A stretch of DNA of 64,000 nt from Ophiodon elongatus (Eukaryota > Chordata > Actinopteri > Perciformes > Hexagrammidae). The stretch lies in contig JACSYO010000506.1 in NCBI GenBank assembly GCA_016806645.1, positions 1,092,001-1,156,000 on the forward strand. Direction: 5' to 3'. Under the pieces are notes generated by a model. That model did no database searches, was not told where the DNA came from, and worked only from the letters and a program-made list of their open reading frames with translations. The position numbers and the translations under genes were made by a program. Of this stretch, positions 1-12,600 are shown in pieces (within the stretch, counting starts at the first letter, position 1; every line of letters starts with the position of its first letter).

Positions 1-338
1 GGAGGGGATTTTGCAGACAACTTTTTTTTATCAAATCTTGTCCTTTTTACCTGCTCCTTCCTTCGACACTCGCTGCCTGCCTACTGAGCAGCTTCTCTCA
101 GCATTCCAGTCGTCTTCTCCTGAAATCTGCTGTTATTCAGCTCTGGAATAAGATATAAAACGCTGCCGGCGGCAACGACGCTCTGCCCGGCTGATCAGCG
201 GATAATCAGTGTGAGGAAGATTCGTTCACCTGAATCAAAACACAAAACAAAGGGACAGCAGCAGCTTGAGGTGGGAGGAAACTAAGCATCCTGAGAGAGA
301 GAGAGAGAAGAGAGGTGGGAGTAATGAACTAAAAGGGG

Positions 339-362
339 GAGAGAGAGAGAGAGAGAGAGAGA
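339..362. repeat. (GA)12 microsatellite
   Basis: Pure GA tract. Further GAGAGA stretches at 293-313 belong to the same purine-rich patch. Confidence 0.95.
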
Positions 363-689
363 GGGGTGAGAGACAGGCAGTGGTAGAGGGCAGAGCAGGC
401 CGCGGCAGTGGGCCACAGTTTCTGCAGAAGCAGAGAGGAACGGAGCTAACGGGCGGAAACGAACTCCGTCCTCAGACGACATACGTGGGTGTCACGGTGT
501 GGAGATTATACACGTCGTCACACGTCGTCACACAGCGGCTCGACGCCGATGCCAAAACGATCCCAAACAACAAGAAGGCAAAAACATGTTTTGGGGCAGT
601 GGACACAACATTAACATACTATCAACATTTAAGTTGAAATGGCAAACTTATGAGCAAAACAGAGCAATATAATCTTTCATCTTGTCTCT

Positions 690-930
690 GGCCAATATTT
701 AATCTTCTTTTAGCTCAGTTTTTGGTCTCCACCAACTCCAGAGGGAAATATCTGACTCCTTAGCGGCTAAATGCGCCACTATGTTCACCAGCTAGTCTTT
801 AACTGTGCCAGTCTACCTCTTGATGCTGAGCAGGTAGTGTTCAGAGGGGTTTTTAGAGCTTTTTTTTGCTGAAAACGGTTGCCTGCTGGGGCCGAAAACC
901 CTGTGAGACTGAACCAAAACAGCAAAGCTG
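690..930 (+). repeat. Decayed teleost interspersed repeat (family A copy)
   Basis: The stretch with TTTGGTCTCCACCAACTCC, GCTAAATGC(G/T)CCACTATGTT and GATGCTGAGCAGGTAGTGTT is shared with 38101-38330, with 61950-62190 and, inverted, with 39030-39160. The copies are diverged, so the family is old here. I recognise it as common in fish but cannot name its class. Confidence 0.6.
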
Positions 931-1769
931 TCGGTCGTAAAAATTTAAAAGGGTTAATTAAATTCGTGCACCGGCACTGACAACAACCAAACGTGGAAGG
1001 GTATTTCAAAAAGAGGCCAATATTATCCAGTATCTCATCAGCTGCACATCGTACCGTGAGTCAGCAGGCCCTGCTGCCTCTTTGGGAAATAAATTAACTC
1101 CTTCTATCTGTTTCTGTCGCAATTATTAGGCCACTGCGGCACATTTGGCCTTGTAAGATACTGAGGCTGCAGTCACCTCACATAACCTGTGCCTTTACAG
1201 CAGCAGCACAGGCTGGTATACAGTCAGCCAGGACATAAAATATATGAGACTTTGACATTATGTGCATGAGGATGATTTGATGTAATGAAACTGACGTGTG
1301 GTGACAGAAGGAGAGGAAAGTGAAGAGAAAGATGAGAAGGGAAATGGATGGAGGCAAACGGGGGGAGGATGAAAGGAGGTTGAGGAAAGAGGGAACAGTG
1401 AGAGACAAAAGAGAGACAAGAGGGATTGTGAGCGGGGAACATGAAATCACACTGTTACGAGATGAAAGGAAGAAGAGCAAAGGGATTAAAATCACTTCCT
1501 GCTTTGCTTCCTGTATGTTACGCGCCGCAGTGACGGTCAGAGGAAGTGACAAGGGCTACTTCAACCAACGCTCAGCTGCCAGCGAGGATTCGAGGCGCTT
1601 CCTGCACGGCATGAATGTGTCTCCTACTCAGACGGATGCACAGAAAATGCAACCGAAAGATGAGCTTCACCTCGGAAATGTCAGATGTGTCGGGGCTATT
1701 TTCCTTTTCATCACTGTCGATTATAAGTTCAATTAATTGTGTAGTCGTAAAAATGTCATAAAAAGGTTA

Positions 1770-2000
1770 TTTAGTCTGACCAACACTCCAAAGCCCAAAT
1801 ACATTCAATTTACAATAGTACTAAAAGAAGAGAAGCGGCAAATTCTTACGTTGTAGAAGCTTCAACTAAAGAATGTTTTGTATTTTTAGCTCAATAACAA
1901 ATAGCTAAAATGAGCTCAAGCCAATAATCAATGTCAATAGACTGGAAAATAATCAGCAACTATTCAACTCGTCATTGTCGAGTACAAATGACACAAAAAT
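1770..2000 (+). repeat. Decayed teleost interspersed repeat (family G fragments)
   Basis: The stretch GTCTGACCAACACTCCAAAG then CCCAAATACATTCAATTTAC, followed by degenerate AATCAATGTCAATAGACTGG, matches the pattern of a very common fish repeat also present at 8290-8480, 9860-9930, 23180-23380 and 42420-42610. Confidence 0.45.
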
Positions 2001-2735
2001 CTATATTTTCTGCTTTTATCTGTTCTGTATAGTTATAGTATAGACAATAAATAAGATGATGAAGACGTTAGTGGAACTGGGATGGACACTGTTTATCATT
2101 ATTAAGACTAAATTATTAATTATTAATCACTGATGTAGGTGCAGCCTTAAAAAGTTTTCTGTGGATCAACAAAAAGTACTTCATAAAAAGCACAAATACT
2201 GATGAATAATACACATACAGAATTCAGCAGCATTCTTAATATTTCATGCTCATCCTCTCTGCTGAAGATCCCACTGCAGCCATAAAAACTCTTAGAATTA
2301 ATCATTCGATATTTGCCTTCAGTGTCTTTTTTTTTTCTTAATATTTCATCTCTGTGCAGTCAAAACCGTTCCCCAATGTTTGAGTGCTTGAAAGAGGAGG
2401 AATCCGGGTAGCGGGGATCCCCTGGAGCAACACACTTAGTCAGATGACGAGGAGTCAACAGGGAGGTCAGCAAATCACTACAGTTGAAATAAAAATAGCC
2501 TCGATGCAGCTGTGCTCATTAAACGACCCGCGCTGGGCGTCCAGAGGACGGAGCATCCGGTGGCAAACTCAGAAGACGCTTAGTTTCTGATTCACTTTGT
2601 GTTTCTCTAATAAGCCCTCGGAAGAATTCCTCGTCAGTTCACCGCTGACTCCCGGATGAAATACAGTGAAAGGGACTGACAGCAAAGGCTCGGTTTGATC
2701 ACATTGAATACATTCTCCACATTAAAACACTATAC

Positions 2736-3000
2736 TGCCGGTTAGCTTAGCATAAAGACTGGAAACAGGGGGAAACAGCTAGCCTGGCTCCATCCAAAGG
2801 CAACACAATCTGCCTCCTCGCGTCTCTTTGTGTAATCTACAAAAACCAAGAGGAAGGAATTATCTTATATTATCTTATATTACCATAACCTGTTGTTTTT
2901 ATATTTAAGTTTTTGTAGATTAAACTAATAAGATAACGTGTAAATCAGTGAATCTAGCTAGCTCTTTCCCTCTGCTCCCAGTCTTGATGCTAATAAGTTT
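2736..3000 (+). repeat. Fold-back teleost repeat (family B copy 1)
   Basis: It begins with GGTTAGCTTAGCATAAAGAC then TGGAAACAGGGGGAAACAGC, and ends with the degenerate reverse complement (CTGCTCCCAGTCTTGATGCTAA near 2980). The same ends are found at 10224-10520. No coding capacity is present. Confidence 0.65.
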
Positions 3001-3585
3001 CCTCATCGTCTGAACTAATGCTCGATAAGAAAGCTGATGAGTTAGTGTATTACCCAACACGTCAAACTATTCCTCAAAAGACTCTTAATGTTCTGAGACG
3101 CCTGCTGCTGAACGGCAACTTTATAATGTTAAAAGTCATTCATTTACTCAGTGTTTTCATTATGTGCTTGATTTAAGGGAGAGTTTGTGATTCCAAAGCT
3201 GCTCCTGAATGTCGCTGTTCTTTCAACAAAATAAAGAAGCCTGTAAAAAGTTCACTGTGCTGGATTATTAATCAAACAAGCATTATGTCTTTGTATATTA
3301 ATTTCCATATCTTACTGATATAAAGTGAGAAAAATTTCTAAAAACTTTGGAAAATCGCTAACAGTATAAAATAAAATTAGCTATGAACAGGGCTACAAAT
3401 AGTAAATGAGGACAGGGAGGTAATGTCCTCCGTACATATAGTTTGTCCCCAGAAAAGGTATTTTGGGGGTTTGCCTTGGCTATAAATTGCAAAGCGCTGT
3501 TCAGATGTTGGAGTGAAGGAGCTTTTGTAACCGCTCAGTGTGACAAAGTGCCATGAAACCGACTTCCTCCTCTGCTGCCTCTCTG

Positions 3586-3586
<1 letters not shown>

Positions 3587-3676
<90 letters not shown>
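3587..3676. repeat. (CA)45 microsatellite
   Basis: Ninety bases of uninterrupted AC dinucleotide, the longest pure CA tract in the window. The open frames of alternating Val/Cys across it are artefacts. Confidence 0.98.
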
Positions 3677-3678
<2 letters not shown>

Positions 3679-3770
3679 GTCAGTCCTCTTGATGTGCAGG
3701 ACAACAACGGAAGCTGACTCACGCTATCAAGGACTACTTCTCTCGCCGCCGCAGCTTTAAACAATAAGCT

Positions 3771-3808
3771 CGCCATGTCCCGGTCCCCATGGCGACCGGG
3801 ACATGGCG
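3771..3808. repeat. 38-bp near-perfect palindrome
   Basis: The two halves are CGCCATGTCCCGGTCCCCA and TGGCGACCGGGACATGGCG. Eighteen of nineteen base pairs match, with no spacer; the single mismatch is C/C at 3786/3793, and the centre is CCATGG. It can form a cruciform. It lies 94 bp to the right of the long CA tract. Confidence 0.95.
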
Positions 3809-5059
3809 TCAGCAGGCAGGACCGGAGGAGAGCAGCAGGAAGGAGATGCCGAGTCAGCTGCAGCAGTTTAAATTGTTATTAATTTATGTTTTCCTCACAT
3901 ATAAAGAGCTTTGTGTGCCTGAATCAGCAGGATTAATCAGGGCACTTCACTAGCGTCTTAATTGGACACGTATAAGATGCATAGCTGGCGTTTTGTTTTA
4001 TGCAACAATCTGCTTTTCACATGTAAATAAATCGTATCTGAGATGCTACATCTGGAAAATACAGAAAGGGCTACAATAACATCAGGAGTGCAGGGGGACA
4101 TAAATGTGTCTCATTCAATTACGGCTGCAGGACGACTTCCGCTACTGAGCCACGTGCTAATGAAGCAGAAAGCATCCCGTTGACTGGCCATGTCCAATTA
4201 CTGGAGGTGCACTCCAGAGCAACTAGCGATGCCTCCACCGATCTTCCCCAGATTTACTATCTACCTCGAGTGATCCACGCTGCCCTCCAGGAGCACAGAG
4301 CATGTGAAAGTGAGAGTTTCTTGCATCACTGACTCGGGTCCCCGGGTGAGTGAGCAGCGCCGTAAAAAAAAAGAAGAAGAATATCAGATCTGCCACGGAG
4401 AAATGTCCCATTCTGGCATTAAGATTCAGCGAACGACACACCGAGGCGCCGATCCGCCGGCTGACAGGAGGGATCAGATCTGCGCTGGGATACATTAACA
4501 TTCCTCCGTCTGTGTCCAACTCCACACATTAAACATCCATCCATCACTTAACAGCCAATCAATCATCAAACGGAACGGAGTTTGCATTTTTGAGCAAAAT
4601 GGCGCCCGAGAGCCAGCAGCTCCAGTCCAACTAGCGCCACCAACGGGCAATAAAAGCAGCAGCAGTGGCAGTTTAGAGACACGTCGCAGTGTGTTACATC
4701 TACGAGCACAAAAATAAAAGGAGTAATAGCTGCTGTAGTTTTGACAATTGTGACACTGCAGGCGACGAGTGCCGTGAGAGCGAGAGGTTTTATATTTTCA
4801 ACCTGCAGAACGTGTGCGCTTCGTTGACTGCGGCATATTTGCAGCTAAACTCTGCTCAGAGTGTCATTGTGTGTCCTGTCCTGGTTTCTTTGCAGAGGGA
4901 GGGATGGTGGTCAGATTCAGCTCGGTTTTTTCCCCTAAATATTTGAATTTTAAAAAACTTGAAAGTGCTCAAATAATTAGCAAATTGAACAGTTAGATAA
5001 TTTCTCCAGATAACACTTCTCGGCACAAATGCCTGATGGTCCGATGGAAGAAAAAGCTT

Positions 5060-5440
5060 AAAGAATTTTTTGGGGGATTTGCTTTCTCGACGAGAGTTAG
5101 ATGAGACGATCGACACCACTGTCATGTTTCCAACTACGATGCTGTTTACTATGCTACTTCATGCTGCGATAAGCTGATTAGCTCATATAAGCTAGTTAGT
5201 GATAAGCTAGTTAGTGATAAGCTAGTTAGCTTATCACAGCATGAAGACCGGTTAGCTAGTTAGCTTATCACAGCGTGAACACTGGAAGCAGCTATGGCTA
5301 TGTCCAAAGGTAAGTAAATCTGCCTTCCAGCACCACTAAACCTCACTAATTCACACTTTATATATTTTATTTGTGCCACATACAAAGTGTTAAAACAACA
5401 TGTTGTGTTTTTACCGAAGGATATAACCGAGGTATTTTTT
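5060..5440 (+). repeat. Fold-back teleost repeat (family B copy 2) with internal expansion
   Basis: Flanking parts match family B (TTTGCTTTCTCGACGAGAG..GATGAGACGATCGACACC at 5080-5125; GGCTATGTCCAAAGGTAAG..TCTGCCTTCCAGCACC at 5294-5335). In place of the usual GTTAGCTTAGCATAAAGACT segment it has a patch of GATAAGCTAGTTAGT units and an inverted repeat. Confidence 0.6.
5157..5279. repeat. Inverted repeat with GATAAGCTAGTTAGT tandem units
   Basis: The arm CTTCATGCTGCGATAAGCTG (from 5157) pairs with its reverse complement ending at 5246 (CTTATCACAGCATGAAG at 5230-5246); 23 of 26 positions match. The arm is repeated once more at 5262-5278. Three units of (GATAAGCTAGTTAGT) fill the loop. Confidence 0.8.
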
Positions 5441-5866
5441 TTTCTCATCTTGGCAAGAAAGCGAATAAGCACATTTACCCAAATATGTAATTGTTGCTTA
5501 AATGTTATGCCCAGTTTGTGAACGTTTAAAGAGAAAATTTTAAGATAAAGTCAGTTAGAAAACTTCTCAAAAGACAAAACGTAAACCTCAAAAACACACA
5601 AAGAAAAAGGGGCCGGTCCTCCTTATCCAGAACTAAATGTGAATTAAATGAAAAGGAGTTTGTTAGTTTGTCAGTGATTTATGAGGCACTTCCATGAAAT
5701 GCCTCACATCTTAATATTTCATATACGGAGAAAAGAAAGCAAAGTGTGTCTGAGCGTGCTCACAAGAAGCCATGCACAGGCTGTGTTTCTCAAACCACCT
5801 ACACGTGTGAAACCTTGATTCTACAGTGTCCAAGCGTGAAATTGGATGCTGTACAGCACAAATGTA

Positions 5867-5938
5867 TCTCCTCCTCGTCCTCCTCCTCCTTCTCCACCTC
5901 CTCCTCCTCATCCCCCTCCTCCTCCTCCACCTCCTCTC
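5867..5938. repeat. (TCC)n-rich polypyrimidine tract
   Basis: Nearly pure C/T stretch of about 72 bp made of CTC/TCC/CCT triplets. It gives spurious Ser-rich and Glu-rich open frames on the two strands. Confidence 0.95.
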
Positions 5939-6505
5939 CCGTTGACTCCATCTCTCCGTTATGTCCCCCCCACCCGTTCAATGTGTTGAACACAGTGTAA
6001 AGACAGAATGTGGCATTTTATGTCTCACTTCTTGTGTTAGATCAAAAACATTATGTGCATTTGAATCTTAAACATGCATTGAGAATATCTTCAAAATGGG
6101 AGAGTTGCAGAAACAGCTTACCATTTTTAAAACACACCATTAATATTTAGATTTATTTCTGTCCTCACAGGCAGCAAATGCTTTCGGTTCCGTTCAGCAG
6201 AGCCATTATTGATGTGATTTTCTCACCAATCAAGAAGCCATCAGCTGTCTGAAATACCTCAGTCATCCCAAATATTGTTGCATTTATTTTTGTTAGGCCT
6301 ACGTTGTTGTTGCAGACTGTTTATCCAATCTGAAAACCCAGATCCAGTTCCCAAATGTTTAATGCAAAAACAGCCATATTCACATTACACCGCTTCCTAT
6401 TTTTGGCCTTCTTGGTTAGATTCTAGATGAACACACTGTCCCCCCCCCCCAGACATCTCTGACATTTTGAGATGAACATCACTTTGTCTGGTCATGCTCA
6501 CTCAC

Positions 6506-6628
6506 CTTCAGTTTGTGTTCGTGCTCTTTGTTTACTCGAGACAGCAGCTGGGCCTTGCGTCGGTTCAGGGCGTCGATGAGGGCGTCGCACTGCGCCACCA
6601 AACAGGCCTCAAACTCCACTCCGTTCTC
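6506..6628 (-). CDS. trim9: trim9 coding exon 3: coiled coil
   Basis: This 123-bp exon encodes 41 residues, from ENGVEFEACLVAQCDALIDA to NKEHEHKLK. It has an acceptor (CTTGCAG|GAGAAC) and a strong donor (CTGAAG|GTGAGT). The sequence is the highly conserved middle of the TRIM9 coiled coil. It is the last exon of the gene that I can find; the next one (expected to begin near VVRDQISHC in vertebrate TRIM9) was not seen between 1 and 6505. Confidence 0.96.
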
Positions 6629-9600
6629 CTGCAAGACAACAGGCAAAGGCTGAAAAGAATAACGCATCTAAAAGATGTATATATATATATATATATATAG
6701 CAACTTTGAATTCAAAAGCAGAGGAGATACTACATGAGTGAATCCCTTAGTCAATGCAGTTTAATAGCAGCACGATGACATATATAGAGATAATGAGATT
6801 TACAGTTGATGCCTCTTCATTCACACGTCTCCTCCAGTAGCTCGTCATCCAACGAGGTGGGCGGATAAAATCATCATGAAGCGTCAGCATCATGAGATGA
6901 CTGACTACAAATATGCCCCGTAGAGTTTGTTTTCACACTTCCCAAATTTCCACTCCTCTGCCTCCTCCTCCCTTGCCTCCTTTCCTATCCTGCATCTCCC
7001 ACCACGTTGGGTTTCCCTGTAGCCCCATCTGACTGTCTGTCGATAATCAGCGAGGGCTTTTAATCCCACCTTCCTCCTCTAATCGGACTTTAAAGCTGAC
7101 CAAATGCAGCTTTGTCTCCACACACAGCAGAAGGTTGTCCAGCATGTTAATCTATTCTGGGTCAATATATATTGTGCTTACACTAAGTACTGTACATGTG
7201 ATACCACTGAACGTCCGCTCAAATCAATAACCTCGCTCACACGTTCAAAAGAACTGAAACCTGCAGCAGAGAAATCACTATGGTGATGCATCAGTTTCAT
7301 TGAATGTAGCTATCTTTATTTGTTCTTTACATCCTGACAGTTTCACTTTCACCATAAATATATTTAGTACAACTTAAGAACTGATCATGCATTCATCACT
7401 TAACTGACTCTAATTTAAGGGTTGATGTTTTACAAATGCACATAAGAGAGAGGGCTTTGATGTCCTACTGTACATGGAAATAGTGTCATTTTCCTCCTGT
7501 CATATGCAGCACTATGGCTGGAAAATGACCAAACTCCAGGCAGAGAAATAATACGATAAGCCTTTTTGTTTCTGTTGATTACTGCAGTGACATCACAGGG
7601 GGGGGGATGAGAGACGGATAATATTCCTCCTGGGGTCAAGGATGAGGATGCGGTGTGCAAAGCCCCCGTTGTCTGCATGTCTCTGTGTGTATTTAAGTAC
7701 CTGGATGTGCTGCACCATGTTTCTCAGCTGAACCAGGAACTCTTTGGCCTCGGTGGCTCGGTCCGACAGGCCGGTGAGAGCTTGAGACAGCTGACCCTGT
7801 GGAGAGCACAGAGGGAGGACGTTAGAGATGCAGTATGGGTTTGTACTGCATTTAAATAATAATAACTCAACACTCCATTATATAGAAATAGTAATAATTC
7901 CTGAGAAACAAACATGTAAAAAAAAAAAAATCATCTGCAGGACAAGATTTACTCATTCGAGGACGTTTCTTTCTGCAGGGTTCAAACTGTGTTAGTCAAG
8001 CTATGTGACATACTGCAACAGGAATATAGCCAACAGGAAGCGGCATAGTCAATTATCAAAATAATTAGAATAGGGGCTTTTCCATGTTATAAACACATAT
8101 CTATGAGTTTATTGTTCTACTATTTATTGCAAAACAAAAACGAATCCCCCCTTTTCACTGAAAATAAATTAAAATGTAAAATGTGTTTATTAAGTACATA
8201 TTCAAATATATAATCAAATAAAAATGCTATGTTTAATTAAGCCAACCCCTCTAATCAGATAAAACATTGAGGTAAAATGACTATTTTGATAATTGATTTA
8301 CTATTAAAGTCTGAAAATGTCAAAGATTCTCTCATTACAGCTTCTGAATTTTGGTGATTTGCTGCTTTTTCTTCGTTTTACGAGATAGTAAACTGAAGAA
8401 TTCTGGGATTTGGACAGCTGGTTGGTCAAAACCAGTTTAATAATAATAATCTGCAAATGAATTGCTAATGATAATAATCATTGCGGCCCCAGTAACTGCT
8501 TTATTTAGCTTTCTCCCACTCCAAAGGCCCATCCTTTGTAAGTGGTGATGGAGGTTTTTGTAGTTTTGTAGATTTTACTATATAACTCTCAACTTAAGTC
8601 CTCCTAAATAAGCCCCACATCTTGTTTCATGCATGTGTAAGAAACGTTTATTAAATGGGACCTTTTGAGATTGACAGGAAAGACACATGGAGGCAGCACA
8701 GCATGACATTCCAAGCAGCTTAAGTTATTTTAGATGCAGATTCCCAGGCCAGTGTGGCCTGTCGAGGTGTTTAAACAACATATATATACAGCCGTCACGC
8801 TCTGAAAATCTCCTAACTCTGAATAAATCCGTATTTAAGTTTTGGATGAACTCAAATTCACAAACAAAGCTGCTTTACATCGCTGCTCAGAAACTGACAT
8901 TTTGAAAAGTCAAAGTTTTCCCCCCTGAGACAAAATGGACAGTCAGCTTTATTCTCACACACAAAATGACATTTCCAACTAAAGCTCAGATGATTTTATA
9001 TACAATAAAGCACTTGACTTTTTGCATGGTTTTATTATTGGATTACAGTCCCTGGTCATTTGGAGCAGAGCTCTGTACATGTGACGGGAAATACCATTGC
9101 TGTGGATGTGTGCGATGACACACAAATACTCCTGTTTGGATAGCGGGCGGGGAAAAGAGGGAGGGTGTTCATGTATGTGAAGCGAGGCTGTGTGAACAAG
9201 GAGGTGACGGAGCGAGAGGACGCGGCCTGGCCCTGTGGGAACCTTGTATGGTTGAGCGAACAACCGTCAACTTGGGGAGGGTATTGTCTCCTGGGAGGAA
9301 AAGAGGGTATCGGGCGAAGAGAAGAAGAAAAAAAAAAATCCCTTCCACTCCGGAAGAGAGCAATAAAACCTGGAACTAGCTGATACAGTGAAAAACACTG
9401 TGGAAACAGCTCTGTGTCAACGCAGCTCCTGGCATCTGACGTGAGCCGTTCGAATGGGAATGTATCTGCGGGGGCCAACGGCTGACCTTTGACCTCAGAG
9501 TTTGGGAAACCATGACAGCTGCCGCTAACATGAGTCCACTGCACCAAGGGGACAGTCTGAGCCAGTAACAGCTGAGCAAAGACTGAAATGTAAACTTTTC

Positions 9601-12600
9601 TGTAAGAAACTTCCTCTTTGTTCACTTGGGAATCTTATTTCAACATCTCGAGAGACCTGCATGAATAAATAGATATGAACTGTAGGTTTTCTCCCAAGTT
9701 AGTTTGTTTGTCACGAGGACATCTCAAAAACTTCTGTACAGACGTCAAAGGATTTTAAATCTGCAGCTAACGAGGTCTTCACTATCAAATCATTTAAATG
9801 TAAAATAATAATGAAAAATGTCTGTCACAAGTTCCCGGAGACCACGGTGACATCTTTGAATTGCTCATTTTGTCTGACCGACCATCTAAAACTCAGAGGT
9901 ATTCAGTTTACAACGAACTAAAACACGACCATTGCTCGCTAATTGGCTTAAAACAATTAATTGATTACCAAAGTTTGAGTATGGAAGCTCATTCGCGAAC
10001 TTTGGGAACAGTGTGCAACAAACTATCACCAAAATATTTGTCAATCAATCAAATTATTGCAGCAGTAAATTCAAATGTAGTGAGAATCAATCAATATAAC
10101 TTAAAAGTTTTGATGCGTGAATTTTCCACTTTGATTGGGGTTAGCTCTTTCTTTCTCGGACAGGTTTAAATTCAATTTGTGGCAATTAAGAAAAGAAAAT
10201 CTCCACTCTCATGTCTGTCTGTTAAATATGAAGCCACCGCCAGCAGCCTTAGTTCAGCATAGAGACGTGAATCAGCTGGCCTGGTTCTGTCTAAATATAA
10301 AATCCACCTACTAGCATCTTTAAAGCTCACTAATTAACATGTCATATCTCATTTGTTCATTTTGAGTAAAACAAGTGTGAAAATGACAAGTTGCAGTTAA
10401 AACATAATAAATATAAACATAAACTGAGATATAATGTGCAAATTTGAGCCAGGCTAGCAGTTTCCCCCTGTTTCCAGTCTTTATGCTAAGCTACGCTAAC
10501 TGGCTGCTGGCTTCATATTTAATTTAAAGAGTGGTATCGATCTTCTCATTTAACTCTCGGTAAAAGAAGCAAATGAGTGTGTTTTTCTCAAAAGGCCACA
10601 CTACTTTTTTTTTAAGGTATTTCTATTTTACCTCGGAGGATAAACATGTGAACGGAAGACATTTTTAAAAGCACACAATTCACATCCTTGTCTGCTCCGG
10701 GTCAGCCTCGCCTTCTGAGATGAGACCACTTCTCCATTTCACTTCATCGTTTTAAGATCCTGCCGATCAAACTCAAGTCATCCAAAAACGTTCCCTCAGA
10801 CTCCGGCGGCTTCATCACACATCAGCCGAGTCACTCACACCTGCCCCTCTCAGCTTGTCCTAAATTGGAGTTCATTTTCTCATTCAGCTTTCTCATTTCC
10901 CTCTCTGTGATACAACGATGGACGTTGAGGGAGCTCCGGCCTTCGCCTCGCCCAGTTAACGGTCGGTGACAGAGCAGATGAAATGAAAAGCACTTGATTG
11001 TCTGGAGGCGTTTTTCCGCAGAGTCTGTCCTGCAGAGCTCAGTCCTCAAAACCAGGTCAAAACGTGCCATGAAAACAGAGGCTGCTTTGTTTCTGCACAG
11101 CTTACGGCTACTTCCTGCCTGGTGGAGACAACAGTGCCATGGCCGGCAGGTCGGCATATGGATAGACAGACTTGAGCGGCAAATGGGCTGAAGAGCGCTA
11201 TGGGACGGACACCAAAGCTTCACAGTTTCACAGATTTGACTGGCGTAGTTTCTTTCCTCACAGTAATGATGGTTGCAGCTGTGAGCCTCAAAATTCATAT
11301 TCATTTTTGAAACAATGAGTTAGAAAATAGTAGAAAATCAAGCTTCTTCTGACTCTTCCATTAATACTGCATTTATACTGTACTTTTCAAGGAATGTTCT
11401 TATTTATCTCTTATTATACTATTCTTGCATTTATATTTAACACACTTAATAGCCATCTCAGCATTTTTGTTTCCTTGTTTACACTGGTTGTATGTTGTAT
11501 GTGCTTGATGCCCATACTCCTTATACTATACGAATGCGTCACAGCAGCTGCAAAAAGGCCGTCCCATTTTGAAGACGATTCATTGCACTATTTACTGCAG
11601 CTCAGCTGCACGCATCCTCCCTGTGTTACAGCCTTTGAACGTTTTGAAAGTAAAGCCTTTCACTTTCTACCTTAATGTCTTAGGCCCTACAAATTATCGC
11701 TCGTGGTACCGCTGCAGGTAGAGTAATCTAATTATCTGGACATGCTAACGATTACAGCTTCTGTTAGCAAAACACACGGCTAATCCACTCCTTAAAATGT
11801 TGCTCTTGTGTTATTGGAATTGATAAGACTAAAAAAACAAAAGACACTATACTCTCCAAACTCTTAGGCCCAATGTATTATAATGCTTTGCTTTGCTTGG
11901 TAGTAAGCTAGTTAGCCAGGCATGCTAATGTTTGAGGTTTACGTTAGTTGGTAGTAAGCTAGTTAGCCGGGCATGCTAATGTTTGCGGTTTACGTTAGAG
12001 CAGATAAACACATTGTTTAATTAATTCCTGACACTTTTGCTATTATGTTTCATCTATTGGAAAGGAAGAAGAAAAAAAGACACCACCCTCCAAACTCTTG
12101 GCGAACGGTCAATTGTGGCCAACATAAAGAGATCTCCATAATTTCTTGAGTGATTGATGAGAACTATTACCAAGCTAATAAGAGTTGGTGCTCAACAACG
12201 CTGACATCAATGCAACGCACATTCGAGCTTGTTCAGGGACAGTTGATAATAAAAGCATCATGCAACATTAGTGTAGAGAGGAGGATGCTGGAATGTTTGC
12301 AATGAGCTATGGAGGATTTGTTGAGGTGGTGGGGGGTTTAGGATGTCCCTGCTATTTGGGAGCACTAATCATCTCAGTAATTAAGCCGAGTGGGAACACG
12401 TGCATGGCATGAATTATTCACAAGCGGCTCCAGGGCTATTCGGCGTGTTTCATTTTCTCTCTGCGGCCGAGCGAACTCGCCAATCTGTCACGGGAATGCG
12501 CGGATGTCAGAGAGGCATCAGAGCCAATTTGGATTAAAGCCCCCACTAGGAAGTGGGAAGTGCAAGGAAAGAGGGAGGTAGGTGTAATGTCACCGCTAAG

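Larger units (their letters stand above)
1..6505 (-). other. trim9 intron 3 (part), no further exon found
   Basis: This block follows exon 3 in the direction of trim9 transcription and is expected to be intron. It holds a GA tract (339-362), a decayed interspersed repeat (690-930), two fold-back repeat copies (2736-3000 and 5060-5440), a 90-bp CA tract (3587-3676) with an adjacent palindrome (3771-3808), and a TCC-rich tract (5867-5938). I looked for the next trim9 exon on the minus strand and did not find it. The rest is AT-rich with nothing recognisable. Confidence 0.6.

Noticed and set aside
3377..3776. Open frames rich in alternating Cys/Val across the CA tract (similar at 45643-45958, 51567-51867 and 55961-56167)
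   Set aside because: They are translations of dinucleotide repeats, which stay open in every frame.
1..6505. trim9 exon 4 and later exons (rest of coiled coil, FN3, SPRY)
   Set aside because: I looked on the minus strand for the conserved continuation and for SPRY motifs and found none; they probably lie left of the window.
9056..9625. 189-codon open frame on minus in trim9 intron 1
   Set aside because: No recognisable domain, no splice or promoter context, low-complexity composition; expected by chance in 64 kb.
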